Shown: piece by piece, positions 24,772 through 33,743 of the stretch
Position numbering within the stretch: position 1 is the stretch's first letter
Layout of the letters: every line of letters starts with the position of its first letter
Assembly (NCBI GenBank): GCA_050251195.1
Contig: JBFWNG010000012.1
Coordinates: 62,001-126,000, forward strand
Source of the DNA: JBFWNG01 sp050251195
Lineage (GTDB): Bacteria > Bdellovibrionota_B > Oligoflexia > Oligoflexales > Oligoflexaceae
Direction: 5' to 3'
Length of the DNA: 64,000 bases
Position numbers and translations under genes: made by a program
Notes under the pieces: model-generated
Seen by the model: the letters and a program-made list of their open reading frames with translations, nothing else
Told to the model about the DNA's origin: nothing
Databases searched by the model: none

Positions 24772-25986
24772 ATGCGTATTGGTATCCTCAGTGCCTTGTT
24801 ATTACTCGCAATTTCGTCTTGCAAGAACAAGCAAGGATTTAGTAGCAACGTGGCTTCTAAGAAGAGCCCGCCACCACCTCCTGAAACCCTTTCGAAAACC
24901 TTCGACGTCATAACATCCACCTCGGGCTCCCTGGATATCGTATGGTCTCTGGACAACTCAAATTCCATGTCTGAGGAAAATGCTCAGGTTATGGCGAATA
25001 TCAATCAACTCAAACAATCGCTCGCAACCGATACTTCCGACGTTAAGGTCGCTATCTTAACATGTATGGGCGCTGACAAGACTCTTTGCCCCATTCCTAC
25101 ATCGGGCGACGACAAACTTTTTCCGATTCCGGCCTATAAAGGGGGCTTTGACGTTCTTTCTGTTCTCGCCGCAAGCATGTGCCCCGAAAATCTTACCTCC
25201 TTCACAAAGTACGACACCGTAGAGTCGGTGGATACTGCAGAAAATGCTGACGGATCTATCACGACGGGAGGAGAGTCTACGGCGGATCTTTTTCGCGGCG
25301 CGGTTTGCGGCGTTGATATGGACTCCCATGCTAAAGATACTTCGGGTATGGAATGGTATTTGCCAGTTCATCGTACCATTGAAGCCGCCGGCGCCCTAAT
25401 AAAGAGAAACGTCCTTAGACCGGACAGCACCAAGATATTTGTGGCAGTTTCCGACGACAATCCGGTCGCCTATGGCGCCCAGCAATTCAAACAAGCCATG
25501 GATAAGCAATTTGGTGCAGGTAAATACCACTTTTTCGCCTTTGCGGGGAAAACCAACTCGTCGTGTCCGGTCGTTCATGTAGGTGTGGACTATGAAAATC
25601 TCGCAACTGCTACAGGCGGTGAGGTGTTCGATATATGCCCAACCGATTGGAGTCCTCAATTCAGCAAACTACTTTCGGGCATCAAAAAATTCATCACCAA
25701 ATCTTATTCAATTGAAGCTGCTCCTGGCGATGAAATCGCTGTCCAGAACGTCACGATTAATGGCACACCGCTTGACCCCTCTCAATACACATTTGCTAAT
25801 GGGGAATTGGTTTTGGCAGACTCCGTGACAGCTCCCGAGGGAGCAAAACTGGTTGTAACATACACTAAAAAATCCGTCCCGGGAGCGACGCCTGGAGCGA
25901 CTTCGGAATCAGGGCCTGGAACGGCACCCGCCCAAGGCCCAGAGCAACAAACTACGCCTGCACCAACACCAGAATCGGAAAAATAG
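24772..25986 (+). CDS. VWA-domain lipoprotein with Pro/Ala/Thr tail
   Basis: 404 residues. Lipobox LLLLAISSCKNK (Cys 17, Lys at +2), a Pro linker (KSPPPPPETL), then a VWA domain whose metal site is SLDNSNSMSEEN (Asp 61) and later strands DSTKIFVAVSDDNPVAY and YHFFAFAGKTNSSCPVVHVG. A C-terminal beta domain (~310-365) and a Pro/Gly/Thr tail follow. Four or more Cys could bridge. Similar design to 8,164-9,372 (lipobox, VWA, low-complexity tail) but not a close copy. Probably a surface or periplasmic adhesion-type protein. The next lipoprotein gene starts 12 bases on with AGGAG, so the two form an operon. Confidence 0.8.
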   Translation: MRIGILSALLLLAISSCKNKQGFSSNVASKKSPPPPPETLSKTFDVITSTSGSLDIVWSLDNSNSMSEENAQVMANINQLKQSLATDTSDVKVAILTCMGADKTLCPIPTSGDDKLFPIPAYKGGFDVLSVLAASMCPENLTSFTKYDTVESVDTAENADGSITTGGESTADLFRGAVCGVDMDSHAKDTSGMEWYLPVHRTIEAAGALIKRNVLRPDSTKIFVAVSDDNPVAYGAQQFKQAMDKQFGAGKYHFFAFAGKTNSSCPVVHVGVDYENLATATGGEVFDICPTDWSPQFSKLLSGIKKFITKSYSIEAAPGDEIAVQNVTINGTPLDPSQYTFANGELVLADSVTAPEGAKLVVTYTKKSVPGATPGATSESGPGTAPAQGPEQQTTPAPTPESEK

Positions 25987-25997
25987 GAGACAAAACT

Positions 25998-26684
25998 ATG
26001 CGCAAGATTTTTTTCGTTATGAGTTGGGTTCTCATCGTCTCTTGTAAAGACTCTGGCGGTATCGAAAATAGCAGCGTTAAGAACAAGCCTGCCACCACGG
26101 GAACGTCAACGACCACAACAACAGATCCCAATGCAGGGACAACTCCTATCGGCCCTTCGGCAGACACAAAACCGCAAGAAGATCCGAAACCCAAAGAAAA
26201 ACCAAACTCCCCTTTGGTTGGAACTTGGCTGTTGGACAACATTGACGAAGGTTGTGCCACCAAGAAGCTTGTCGTGTCCAATACGAGTATCGAATATACG
26301 TGGTACTGGACAGGTAAGGCTGGATGTGACGTCTTTAAGGCGTGTACCCAAGTCACTACCTTCAGTTATAAATTGGGTGAAATCTCCCTGATCGCGGATG
26401 ACGAGGTTTTCCTCGCTTCCATAACGGGAGAGGTAAAACAGACGAGCGACGGCATGGAAGGAACAGACAATTGTGTCAAGAATTGGGGAAACGGCAGTGA
26501 GTCGAGTATGGAGGATCGCAATCCTTCTTATAACGTCCAAAGCGACGTACTATGGTTTGCTATACACCCAGGGAGGACGGGAATGACCGAAGGACGTTAT
26601 ACGGGCGAATATCAGAAGAATTGGGGTAAAATCAGACTTATTATAACTGATTTGTATACGCGTTGGCTGAAACCGGTCGAATAA
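25998..26684 (+). CDS. Lipoprotein with Thr/Pro/Lys linker
   Basis: 228 residues. Lipobox VMSWVLIVSCKDS, then a long Thr/Pro/Lys-rich linker (TGTSTTTTTDPNAG ... KPQEDPKPKEKPNSP). The domain starts NSPLVGTWLLDNIDEGCATK, a GxW opening, and continues with strands (SIEYTWYWTG, FSYKLGEISLIADDEVFLAS). It resembles in outline the GxW lipoproteins at 13,325 and 46,328, but similarity is weak. Second gene of an operon with the VWA lipoprotein. Function unknown. Confidence 0.7.
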   Translation: MRKIFFVMSWVLIVSCKDSGGIENSSVKNKPATTGTSTTTTTDPNAGTTPIGPSADTKPQEDPKPKEKPNSPLVGTWLLDNIDEGCATKKLVVSNTSIEYTWYWTGKAGCDVFKACTQVTTFSYKLGEISLIADDEVFLASITGEVKQTSDGMEGTDNCVKNWGNGSESSMEDRNPSYNVQSDVLWFAIHPGRTGMTEGRYTGEYQKNWGKIRLIITDLYTRWLKPVE

Positions 26685-26729
26685 ACCTTCGCGTCGGTGC
26701 TCGGGCCGTGCGGAACTTTTGATTTAAAA

Positions 26730-28784
26730 TCATTGAATCAGTTCGCGCATTTTAACTATCCATTTTGTCTCGCGCTGCTCTATATCCAGGATCTCAAACC
26801 AGGTTCCAGGAGCGAACAAAACCTCTTTTTCCGTCCGCTTGAGTGCAAGCTTTTCCACTTTTACGCCTGAGACGGATTCGATTATGAATTCCATGTTTCC
26901 GGGGAACATTTGTTTTTTGTCGTAGGTTGTAGAGAGAAACCCTAGCTCTTGAATTGCTTCCTTATTCTTAAAGGCCGTCAAATATTTCTCTATTGTCTCC
27001 GGTCTGTGTGTCGCGGCGCGGTATACGGTACCCTTGAACCTTTCAAGTTTTCGCATGCCTGATACGGTGACGGAGACAAAATCGCTAAACTTGTTAACTT
27101 TTGATTTGAGAGCATTGTTAACATCGCGGTACCAAGCGGATGTATACATGTTGATCGCTGTTACCTCCTCCTTTAGAAGATTGGGACTATCCTCAAGAAG
27201 ATGCTGATCGAATATTTCAACATTCTTGATGTCGGTGGCAAACTCTTTCCTAAAAGAGTCTAAGGCTTCCTTCGGTGCAGCAAAGTTTTCTGGAAACGTC
27301 GGACTACACGCTGTGAGGAAGGTAATGCTCGCCGCACATACCCAGGACATCGCCTTCTGTACATTGCTCTTTGATCCAAAGGCCATCGCGTCATAGTCGA
27401 TGCTTTCTTCTAAGTTCTTACCGAGATTGGGAGCTTCGAATCCATTAGCGACGTGTATGGCATCTTGATTCACTATTTGTTTGTAGCGGGACAACACCGT
27501 CTCGAAAGCATCGTCGACATGTTTGGACAAATGTTCTGGAAGAAGTGTTTTCAGAGTCTTCACTGCCGATAATATTTGGTCAGAGAAAACCGCCAAATTT
27601 GGCATTTGAACAATTCGACCCAGAGACGGGATCACAACGTATGTCACGCGACCACCCGCAACGGAAACAGATTTGAGAGCAGCTTTGCCGGATTGAAACA
27701 GGGCTCGTACACCCCGACCTATGCCTGGAGCTGCCCAACCAATCGCGAAACCAACGGCTTGTCCGATAACATCGTAGACTATGGCCATTTTTACTTTTTC
27801 GAGCCGCCGTGAAACTTCATCTTGGCTGCAGGTTTGGGAGACGTCGAGATCCTGAGACATCTCATTAAGGTTGGCAAATTCTTCGAGCGACCATTTGTAC
27901 TTCGCGAGGTTGGATGCCATCGAGACGCCAAACGCTGCCCAGTCGACCGCCGTTCCCCCTACGCCAATTAGGCCGAAATTTGCCAGGGTACCGGCTGCCA
28001 TTGCGCCGCCGCTAATAAGCCATGGTTCAACTTCATCCCACCATTCACCTTGCTGCAGGTGACGGGTATGAATCTTTCTCGCGGTACAAAAACCCATGCG
28101 ATTTTCTCTAGTATCGTTTGTCTTTTCAGCGAAAAAACTCGCAACAAAGCCTGGGTTCAGGTAGAAAGAATCAATCCTATTATAGTCGTCGCATAGTTTG
28201 GTTACCTGAGAATGAATTTCAGTCGTGGTTTGTTTTCGGAATTGGTCGACCATGCCCGGATCAATCTTGTGGCATGCTGTATCTGGCCGAAAGAAGCTGG
28301 GGTAGATTAGATTGTATTCCTGTTCACTATTAAACTTTGCGAGCGATTCTTGAATTGCCGATGACGGATCATAAGCCGCATCATGCGCGAACGGGTTCCA
28401 CCAGGGATTTTCTCGTTTTCTTAAGCAAGATGAGTTGTCCCCAAATAACGACTTCACCTCTTCTTCTGCTATCTTTTTGCTGGTAAACCCCTCGCCGCCG
28501 GTTGGGGGATAACGGAGATACATGAGCCTCAGTGCTACCGTATCCAGAATATGAGCGTAAAATTGCTCCCTATATCTGTCCTTGGCGGCGTTGGCTTCAT
28601 GTGTTTTAGGATCGAAAAGGTTACCTGAGTAGTAGAACTCGTCGCACATCTCTAGCGAGAACTCGGGGAACGTGTTTTCCTCGTAGGCGACCTTTTTGAC
28701 TTGCGAGAGCGGTTTGCGGCAGCCTGTGGTGAGGAGCATGGGAATTAGGGCAATGGCAACAACTTGCTGAAGGTAGGGATGCAT
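26730..28784 (-). CDS. Lipoprotein with C-terminal ADP-ribosyltransferase domain
   Basis: 684 residues. Lipobox ALIPMLLTTGCRKP (Cys 22). Residues ~30-240 form a Cys-bearing N-terminal region; ~250-330 and ~355-400 are Gly/Ala-rich hydrophobic segments (WLISGGAMAAGTLANFG, AVGFAIGWAAPGIGRGVRAL). The last ~110 residues carry the R-S-E ADP-ribosyltransferase signature: GTVYRAATHRP (Arg 589), GFLSTTYDKK (Ser 618), RTEKEVLFAPGTWFEI (Glu 652 / Glu 654, the ExE pair). Two paralogues lie at 30,179 and 38,504. ARTs of this class transfer ADP-ribose from NAD+ to a protein. As a secreted lipoprotein its target should be outside the cytoplasm or in another cell; that is inference. Confidence 0.8.
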   Translation of the reverse strand: MHPYLQQVVAIALIPMLLTTGCRKPLSQVKKVAYEENTFPEFSLEMCDEFYYSGNLFDPKTHEANAAKDRYREQFYAHILDTVALRLMYLRYPPTGGEGFTSKKIAEEEVKSLFGDNSSCLRKRENPWWNPFAHDAAYDPSSAIQESLAKFNSEQEYNLIYPSFFRPDTACHKIDPGMVDQFRKQTTTEIHSQVTKLCDDYNRIDSFYLNPGFVASFFAEKTNDTRENRMGFCTARKIHTRHLQQGEWWDEVEPWLISGGAMAAGTLANFGLIGVGGTAVDWAAFGVSMASNLAKYKWSLEEFANLNEMSQDLDVSQTCSQDEVSRRLEKVKMAIVYDVIGQAVGFAIGWAAPGIGRGVRALFQSGKAALKSVSVAGGRVTYVVIPSLGRIVQMPNLAVFSDQILSAVKTLKTLLPEHLSKHVDDAFETVLSRYKQIVNQDAIHVANGFEAPNLGKNLEESIDYDAMAFGSKSNVQKAMSWVCAASITFLTACSPTFPENFAAPKEALDSFRKEFATDIKNVEIFDQHLLEDSPNLLKEEVTAINMYTSAWYRDVNNALKSKVNKFSDFVSVTVSGMRKLERFKGTVYRAATHRPETIEKYLTAFKNKEAIQELGFLSTTYDKKQMFPGNMEFIIESVSGVKVEKLALKRTEKEVLFAPGTWFEILDIEQRETKWIVKMRELIQ

Positions 28785-29118
28785 GTGCTTTACCCAATTT
28801 GTTCGATGCTTTTATCTTATTATTGCATCCCCCCAACATCATTGAAACTGAAAAGCGACGAGCATAGCCTCATCGATTGTTTTATTCGTCGTGGCAATGC
28901 CAGGTAATCGTCCCGTCTGGATTATGTGTGTGGTCGCACATTACCGTATGAGCACTCGCAAATGAATCGAAAAAAAGTACCAAAGTTATCAGGGTTAATC
29001 TAAGCATTTTGTCTCCTTCAGATTGTGTCAAGCTCTATCCTTGTTCAAAGGCGGCTGGATAATAGCTCGAATGTCAGGCCTTGTAAAATTCATAAAAGGA
29101 ATGTATTTATGAATTTAA
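28785..29118. other. Intergenic region holding one small minus-strand gene
   Basis: Between the first ART gene and the LysR gene. Besides the 41-codon gene at 28,882-29,007 I see no coding sequence; the region up to 28,860 is AT-rich and likely holds the ART promoter. Confidence 0.4.
28882..29007 (-). CDS. Very small secreted His-rich protein
   Basis: 41 residues, too short for most gene callers. AAGGAG lies six bases before the ATG. Signal peptide LRLTLITLVLFFDSFASA, then a 21-residue mature peptide HTVMCDHTHNPDGTITWHCH + DE with two Cys and five His. The residue pattern suggests metal (Zn/Cu/Ni) binding, with one disulphide or a Cys/His site. No terminator seen. Strand and ribosome site argue for a real gene; expression is untested. 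Confidence 0.6.
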   Translation of the reverse strand: MLRLTLITLVLFFDSFASAHTVMCDHTHNPDGTITWHCHDE

Positions 29119-29982
29119 ATGAGTTTACTTCATCCCAATTTAGAAGCATTTTACGCGATATACCTGCGCAAAACGGTGATTGCCGCCTCAAAAGATCTTG
29201 GAATAAGCCAAACTGGAGTCACGCAAAGGCTGCGCGCATTGGAGCGGGAGGTTGGTGCAAGCCTCTTCACGCGGAGTCGTTTGGGGATGAGCCTTACGAC
29301 AGAGGGAAAGTTTCTGCTTAGTTTCTGTCTCATGACGCTAGAGTCACAAGGGCGATTTTACTCTCAGGTGAAAGATGGCGGCAGCAGAGTCAGTGTCGAC
29401 TTACGCATTGCCGGCCCTACAAGTTTTATTGCCGGCCGGGTGGTTCCAGGATGTACGGAGGTATATCAACGCTGGCCACACCTCAACCTTCACTTCATGA
29501 TCGATGACTCAGAAAATCGGGTTGGGCTGTTAAAACAGGCTCAAGCCGATATCGTAGTTCTCTATCCTCATCAGGTGCAGCTTGAGTTTGACAGCAAACT
29601 TGTTAAACCAGATGAATATTGTTTGGTAGGGCACCCAAGCTGGAAAAAGCTCAGCTTAAGCACTATTTTAAGCGAACAGCGACTTTTTGCGTTTCATGCC
29701 GACGATCAGACGAGCCTAAACTACCTGAAGTATTTTCATCTGCTGAAGTACCTTAAACGGCCTCGGCTCTTTGTGAACGAGAACTCCGCCCTTATACATC
29801 TATTAGTTGCAGGAATAGGAGTTGGGATCTTGGCTCGCGAAATTGCCAAGCCTCTAGTTGAGAGCAAAAGATTGGTGTTTTTGAACGAAGGAAAGGCGAT
29901 GAAGGATCCTCTATCTTTGGCATGGTATTCTAGGTCGCAAATGCCTGCCTACTTTCAGGACCTTTTGGACACCATTCATTAA
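29119..29982 (+). CDS. LysR-family transcriptional regulator
   Basis: 287 residues. N-terminal LysR helix-turn-helix: LEAFYAIYLRKTVIAASKDL with GISQTGVTQRLRALEREVGASLFTR. The effector domain has the usual start (DLRIAGPTSFIAGRVVPGC) and HLLVAGIGVGILAREIAKPL. The N-terminus resembles ArgP-like members in having the HTH start at residue ~5. Divergent from the small His-rich gene (111 bases), so it could control that gene or the ART genes on either side; unproven. Confidence 0.88.
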   Translation: MSLLHPNLEAFYAIYLRKTVIAASKDLGISQTGVTQRLRALEREVGASLFTRSRLGMSLTTEGKFLLSFCLMTLESQGRFYSQVKDGGSRVSVDLRIAGPTSFIAGRVVPGCTEVYQRWPHLNLHFMIDDSENRVGLLKQAQADIVVLYPHQVQLEFDSKLVKPDEYCLVGHPSWKKLSLSTILSEQRLFAFHADDQTSLNYLKYFHLLKYLKRPRLFVNENSALIHLLVAGIGVGILAREIAKPLVESKRLVFLNEGKAMKDPLSLAWYSRSQMPAYFQDLLDTIH

Positions 29983-30178
29983 TATCGGGGGGAATGGCTT
30001 TCGGGCTGGCTCGGGCAGTCCGGTATTTTATTTTTGATTCTTGAACATTAGGCAATTTCTGCCTCATCCAGCTAGACCCGTACCCAGATATAATAATCAA
30101 TAGATCACAGGAGCCGTCTAAGCTCATCATTCTGTGCTAGAGCTAAGAAAACATTCGCACCATTAGTGGAAATGCAGC

Positions 30179-32215
30179 GTGACTCATCTGTTGACCATTT
30201 CAACGCTAGTCGTTTTGATCACAACGTGCAAAACTAAGACGTCGGACGTTAAAAAGGTCCAATACAACACCGACGAAAACTCGATCCCCACTTTCTCCCT
30301 TGATTTTTGTGACGACTACACCTTCCCGACGACATCAAATAATACCGAATTTCATCGATTTCGAAGGGCGAAGGATGAATATCGGAAAAATTTTTCCCAC
30401 TACCTCCTCGATACTCTGGCGACTAGGTTGTTTTACGTAAATTGGCCCCCACCAGGGCCGGATCTTCCAACAGACAAACAGATTGGTGATGATGACCTCC
30501 ACGGTGTCCTTGGTACTGAATCCGCATGCTTTAAGAAGAAGGATGATCAATGGTGGAATCCCTTTGCGGCGGGAGATTTTGATCATGTTGCTCCGATCAA
30601 AACGGCTGTTGATAGGTTCAATTCTGAACAGATTCATATGATGATCTATCCTGCCTTCGTTAAAACTACAGAGAAATGTGATGTCAGGACGGGGTCCATT
30701 TCGGAGAAGTTTAAAAAACAAACTGTTCTCGAATTGCGTACTCAGGTCGAAGATCTTTGTGCAGATCACAATCGTTTGGATTATTTCTATCTCAACCCCG
30801 GTATGGTTGCAGCGTTCTTTCTAGCAGAGGGTAACGATACCGAAACAAATCGAATGGGCTTTTGCGCTGCACGTAAGGCTGACGCTGATCATCTTGCGGC
30901 GGTCCAGCAGTGGAATATTATTGAGCCATGGATTATCAGCGGCGGAGCGATGGCCGCAGGAACTCTGGCGAACCTGGGAACGGCGGGAGTTGGCGGACAG
31001 ATCGTAGATTGGGCGGCTTTTGGGGTTTCGTTGGGGTCCAACCTGATGAAGTATCAGTTTGCTTTGGAACGTCTAGCAGAACTTAAGGAGATTGAAGCCA
31101 ATCTTGACATATCTCAGAACTGTTCAAGTTCTTTGGCTTCTAGCGAAATAGAAAACCTTCGATCTCAAGTTTTTTTTGACATAGTTGGACAAGCGGCGGG
31201 TTCAGCTTTGGGCTGGGCAGCGCCTGGAATTGGCCGCGGCATTGCGGGTCTCTTTCGCGCCGGAAAGGCATCGTTTCAGGCTGCGGTTGGTCCCGCGGGT
31301 AGGCAACTCTACGTGGTGTTTCCAGGTGTGGGGCGATTCCTTAAGTTGCCGCCAAAAGATGTTTTTGCGGAACAGATTCGGTCGGGTTTTCAGCATGTTA
31401 AGGGTCTGTTACCTGATAACATCACCAAGTATTTTGATGACATCATAGATAACTTTTCAAAGCGATACGATGATCTTGTGGATAATTCCTCCGTAACTGC
31501 AGCTAAGAATATTGCTCCCGACTCTGTTCCCAAGAGTATGATTGAGGATATCATTAACGATGCAAATAAATTTGGTTCTGCAAGTCAAATCGGTTGGACG
31601 GCGTGTCGCGCTCTCGGTCTTGTCGATTGCGGTGTGACGTATGCTCTCAACTTTAAAGCGCCAGCGAAAGCTTTGAAGAAGTTTGCTGAGACAAAAGAAT
31701 TTATCATGGAACGAGAGTTCTGCAGGAAGTTCTTCAATGGAGATAAGGTCATCGACTTGCCACAACTATCCGTGGAGGAATTTTTAGCTATCAGAAGTTA
31801 CGCTGGATCTGGGTTTCGAAAGGTTAATGAGGCTCTGAGAATCGGCAAGCTGGATGAGCAAACCAAGGCATTCGCTGATGTCATCGCTTCGGGTCTTCGG
31901 AAATTACCAACATACAAACGAGTCGTATACAGAAAGACTCATTTGTCACAAGAGGTCATCGAGAAGTATCAGCAGGCCTTTAAAGCAGGGGATATTATCC
32001 AGGAGCGCGGGTTTACAAGTACCACTATTAACCAAGTCTCCAATTTCAACGGAAATGCCGACTTTATTATTGAATCCAAGACAGGTGTTCTCATTGAAAA
32101 AATCTCGAGTGCGCCTGGAGAACGGGAAGTTCTTTTTGCAGCAGGGAGTAAGTTCAAAATCCTCGGTGTACAAAATGCGGGAGAAAAGTGGACAATTATG
32201 CTAAGCGAAATATAG
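30179..32215 (+). CDS. Lipoprotein with C-terminal ADP-ribosyltransferase domain
   Basis: 678 residues, GTG start. Lipobox LVVLITTCKTK (Cys 17), then KKVQYNTDENSIPTFSLDFC, nearly parallel to the minus-strand copy at 26,730 (KKVAYEENTFPEFSLEMC). The two align over the whole length, including FYLNPGMVAAFF and WIISGGAMAAGTLANLG. The catalytic tail has RVVYRKTHLSQ (Arg 585), GFTSTTINQ (Ser 614) and APGEREVLFAAGSKFKI (Glu 648 / Glu 650). A nucleotidyltransferase gene begins 62 bases downstream on the same strand and may act with it. Role as an effector against other cells is inference. Confidence 0.8.
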   Translation: MTHLLTISTLVVLITTCKTKTSDVKKVQYNTDENSIPTFSLDFCDDYTFPTTSNNTEFHRFRRAKDEYRKNFSHYLLDTLATRLFYVNWPPPGPDLPTDKQIGDDDLHGVLGTESACFKKKDDQWWNPFAAGDFDHVAPIKTAVDRFNSEQIHMMIYPAFVKTTEKCDVRTGSISEKFKKQTVLELRTQVEDLCADHNRLDYFYLNPGMVAAFFLAEGNDTETNRMGFCAARKADADHLAAVQQWNIIEPWIISGGAMAAGTLANLGTAGVGGQIVDWAAFGVSLGSNLMKYQFALERLAELKEIEANLDISQNCSSSLASSEIENLRSQVFFDIVGQAAGSALGWAAPGIGRGIAGLFRAGKASFQAAVGPAGRQLYVVFPGVGRFLKLPPKDVFAEQIRSGFQHVKGLLPDNITKYFDDIIDNFSKRYDDLVDNSSVTAAKNIAPDSVPKSMIEDIINDANKFGSASQIGWTACRALGLVDCGVTYALNFKAPAKALKKFAETKEFIMEREFCRKFFNGDKVIDLPQLSVEEFLAIRSYAGSGFRKVNEALRIGKLDEQTKAFADVIASGLRKLPTYKRVVYRKTHLSQEVIEKYQQAFKAGDIIQERGFTSTTINQVSNFNGNADFIIESKTGVLIEKISSAPGEREVLFAAGSKFKILGVQNAGEKWTIMLSEI

Positions 32216-32277
32216 TCAGCACGATCGAGACTATTTGACAGGGTCATGCCCCTGCGTCTAGCAAAGGTAATGTTAAC

Positions 32278-33144
32278 ATGGATGCTAAAAGAGCTAGAAT
32301 CAGCTTGGCTTCTCGAATCTCGGCCTATTATCTTCCAAACGAAAAAATAGAATCTATCGCAGTAAGTGGTTCAACTGCCCGTGGTGGTGTAGACGACTGG
32401 TCGGATTTGGAGCTCGCCGTATTCTGGCGTGATCCGCCTACGATGGAAGATAGAGACATACCTCTATCGAAGATGAAGGCAGTTGTTTCGAGGCAGATTA
32501 CCCCAAAAAATGAATTTTTATGGGGTGTCGATAACTTCGTACTCGGTCAATTTCCTATTGATGTTGTTCACAATATGAGTACGGTTTTTCAGAAAACCCT
32601 TTGTGAAATTGTGCCGAAGAAGATAGTCGAGCCTAAGAAACAGGAACTTGCTTATATTTCGCAATCATTCGAGCCGATCTTCGGACATTTATCGCTAGAA
32701 AAATTAAAGCTGTCTCTTGGAGGCTTTTCGAGCGAGTACCAACAATGTGTCCTGGAGCAGATAAAGTTCCCTACCATTGGGGTGATTCGAACCAGCGCCG
32801 CGCGCGGTGATTTTATGCATGTTTATAGAAATCTCCTTCAGGGAAATACAGAGATTTTAAAAGTACTTTGTGCGGTAAATGGCATGTTCTACCCCGGAGA
32901 AAAGCGAACGCGGTGGCTTTTGAATCAATTTGAAATTTCTCCCGCCAACCTAGAGGAAAAGATGATGTCCCTAATGAGAGGAGATCTCCTTGAATCTTGC
33001 GAGCTGTTGCATACCTTGTTCGAGGAGACTATCAACATTGTCGCGGCAAATACAGAGTTCGACGTGCAACCTTTCAGAGCAGCACTTACCCGCTCTAGAA
33101 GATCCATGATTTCGCCTTCGGATATTGACCAAATACTTATCTAG
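32278..33144 (+). CDS. Nucleotidyltransferase-fold protein next to the ART gene
   Basis: 288 residues, cytoplasmic, no signal peptide. N-terminal nucleotidyltransferase motif VSGSTARGGVDDWSDLELAVFW: G31-S32, catalytic Asp 43 and Glu 45, and QFPIDVVHN with Asp 95 as the third carboxylate. The C-terminal ~170 residues are helical (LSLEKLKLSLGGFSSEYQQC ... FMHVYRNLLQGNTEILKVL), like DUF4037-type minimal nucleotidyltransferases. Such enzymes transfer NMP to proteins, RNA or aminoglycosides, or act as antitoxins/toxins. It directly follows an ART lipoprotein gene, so a role in modifying or protecting against that toxin is possible but unproven. Confidence 0.75.
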   Translation: MDAKRARISLASRISAYYLPNEKIESIAVSGSTARGGVDDWSDLELAVFWRDPPTMEDRDIPLSKMKAVVSRQITPKNEFLWGVDNFVLGQFPIDVVHNMSTVFQKTLCEIVPKKIVEPKKQELAYISQSFEPIFGHLSLEKLKLSLGGFSSEYQQCVLEQIKFPTIGVIRTSAARGDFMHVYRNLLQGNTEILKVLCAVNGMFYPGEKRTRWLLNQFEISPANLEEKMMSLMRGDLLESCELLHTLFEETINIVAANTEFDVQPFRAALTRSRRSMISPSDIDQILI

Positions 33145-33149
33145 TAAGA

Positions 33150-33177
33150 AAGAAAAGGGCCTTCGAGATGAAGGCCC
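33150..33177 (-). terminator. Terminator of the minus-strand lipoprotein gene
   Basis: 8-bp stem GGGCCTTC / GAAGGCCC (33,157-33,164 and 33,170-33,177). On the minus strand it is followed by TTTTCTTTC, so it ends the gene at 33,200; on the plus strand no T-run follows. Confidence 0.75.
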
Positions 33178-33199
33178 GCCAAACAAGTCTAAAAAGCAA

Positions 33200-33637
33200 T
33201 TAACCGCGGCAAGAAAGCCCGATGGTTCGAGGCGTGCCATCTGTTGTCAAGACGAGCTCGCCGATGCTCTTATTGGTGGTCGCGTCAGCTTCTTTGATGG
33301 TCAACGTCATTTGTTTGCCCTCTGCAGTTGCCTTATAAATGGTTCCATTTGCATTGGTTTTTTCCACTCCGATAAAAAGACCGAGAACATAGTCGCCAGA
33401 AAATTGGTCCTTTTGGATTATCTCAATTTCTAGCAAACCAAATTGGTCCTTGCCTAAAGTCAACTCGACCCGTCCATCTTGAACTTCGGCGCCGTCGTAC
33501 GCTTCAACACATTGAAGGATCACATTTGGTAAATCGTTGACGGTTCCTTGATCGTCTTCGGTCGAAGATTGATGTTGGCTTCCACAAGCCGCGAAAAACA
33601 TGCTGGTCAAAATTGATAATACGATTCTTGGTTTCAT
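33200..33637 (-). CDS. Small lipoprotein
   Basis: 145 residues from the ATG following AAGGAG; an upstream in-frame extension lacks a ribosome site. Lipobox LTSMFFAACGSQ (Gly at +2). The mature part is strand-rich with two Cys (VILQCVEAYDG; IGLSCRG), probably one disulphide; the pattern (QLTI/GELVLTTDG) suggests a beta-sandwich. No family recognised. Confidence 0.7.
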   Translation of the reverse strand: MKPRIVLSILTSMFFAACGSQHQSSTEDDQGTVNDLPNVILQCVEAYDGAEVQDGRVELTLGKDQFGLLEIEIIQKDQFSGDYVLGLFIGVEKTNANGTIYKATAEGKQMTLTIKEADATTNKSIGELVLTTDGTPRTIGLSCRG

Positions 33638-33743
33638 AAAAAACTCCTTGGTTAAACAAAATTTAAATTGGTTGATTGGAATTCGCTCGTTACACATGAC
33701 ATGGCCAAGGTCAGATGCTCGAGATAATGTTCACGTTTCTTGA

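Noticed and set aside
13325..26684. Assigning the GxW lipoproteins firmly to the lipocalin family
   Set aside because: Only the opening GxW and strand pattern fit; the other lipocalin motifs were not visible, so the name is used as a shape hint only.
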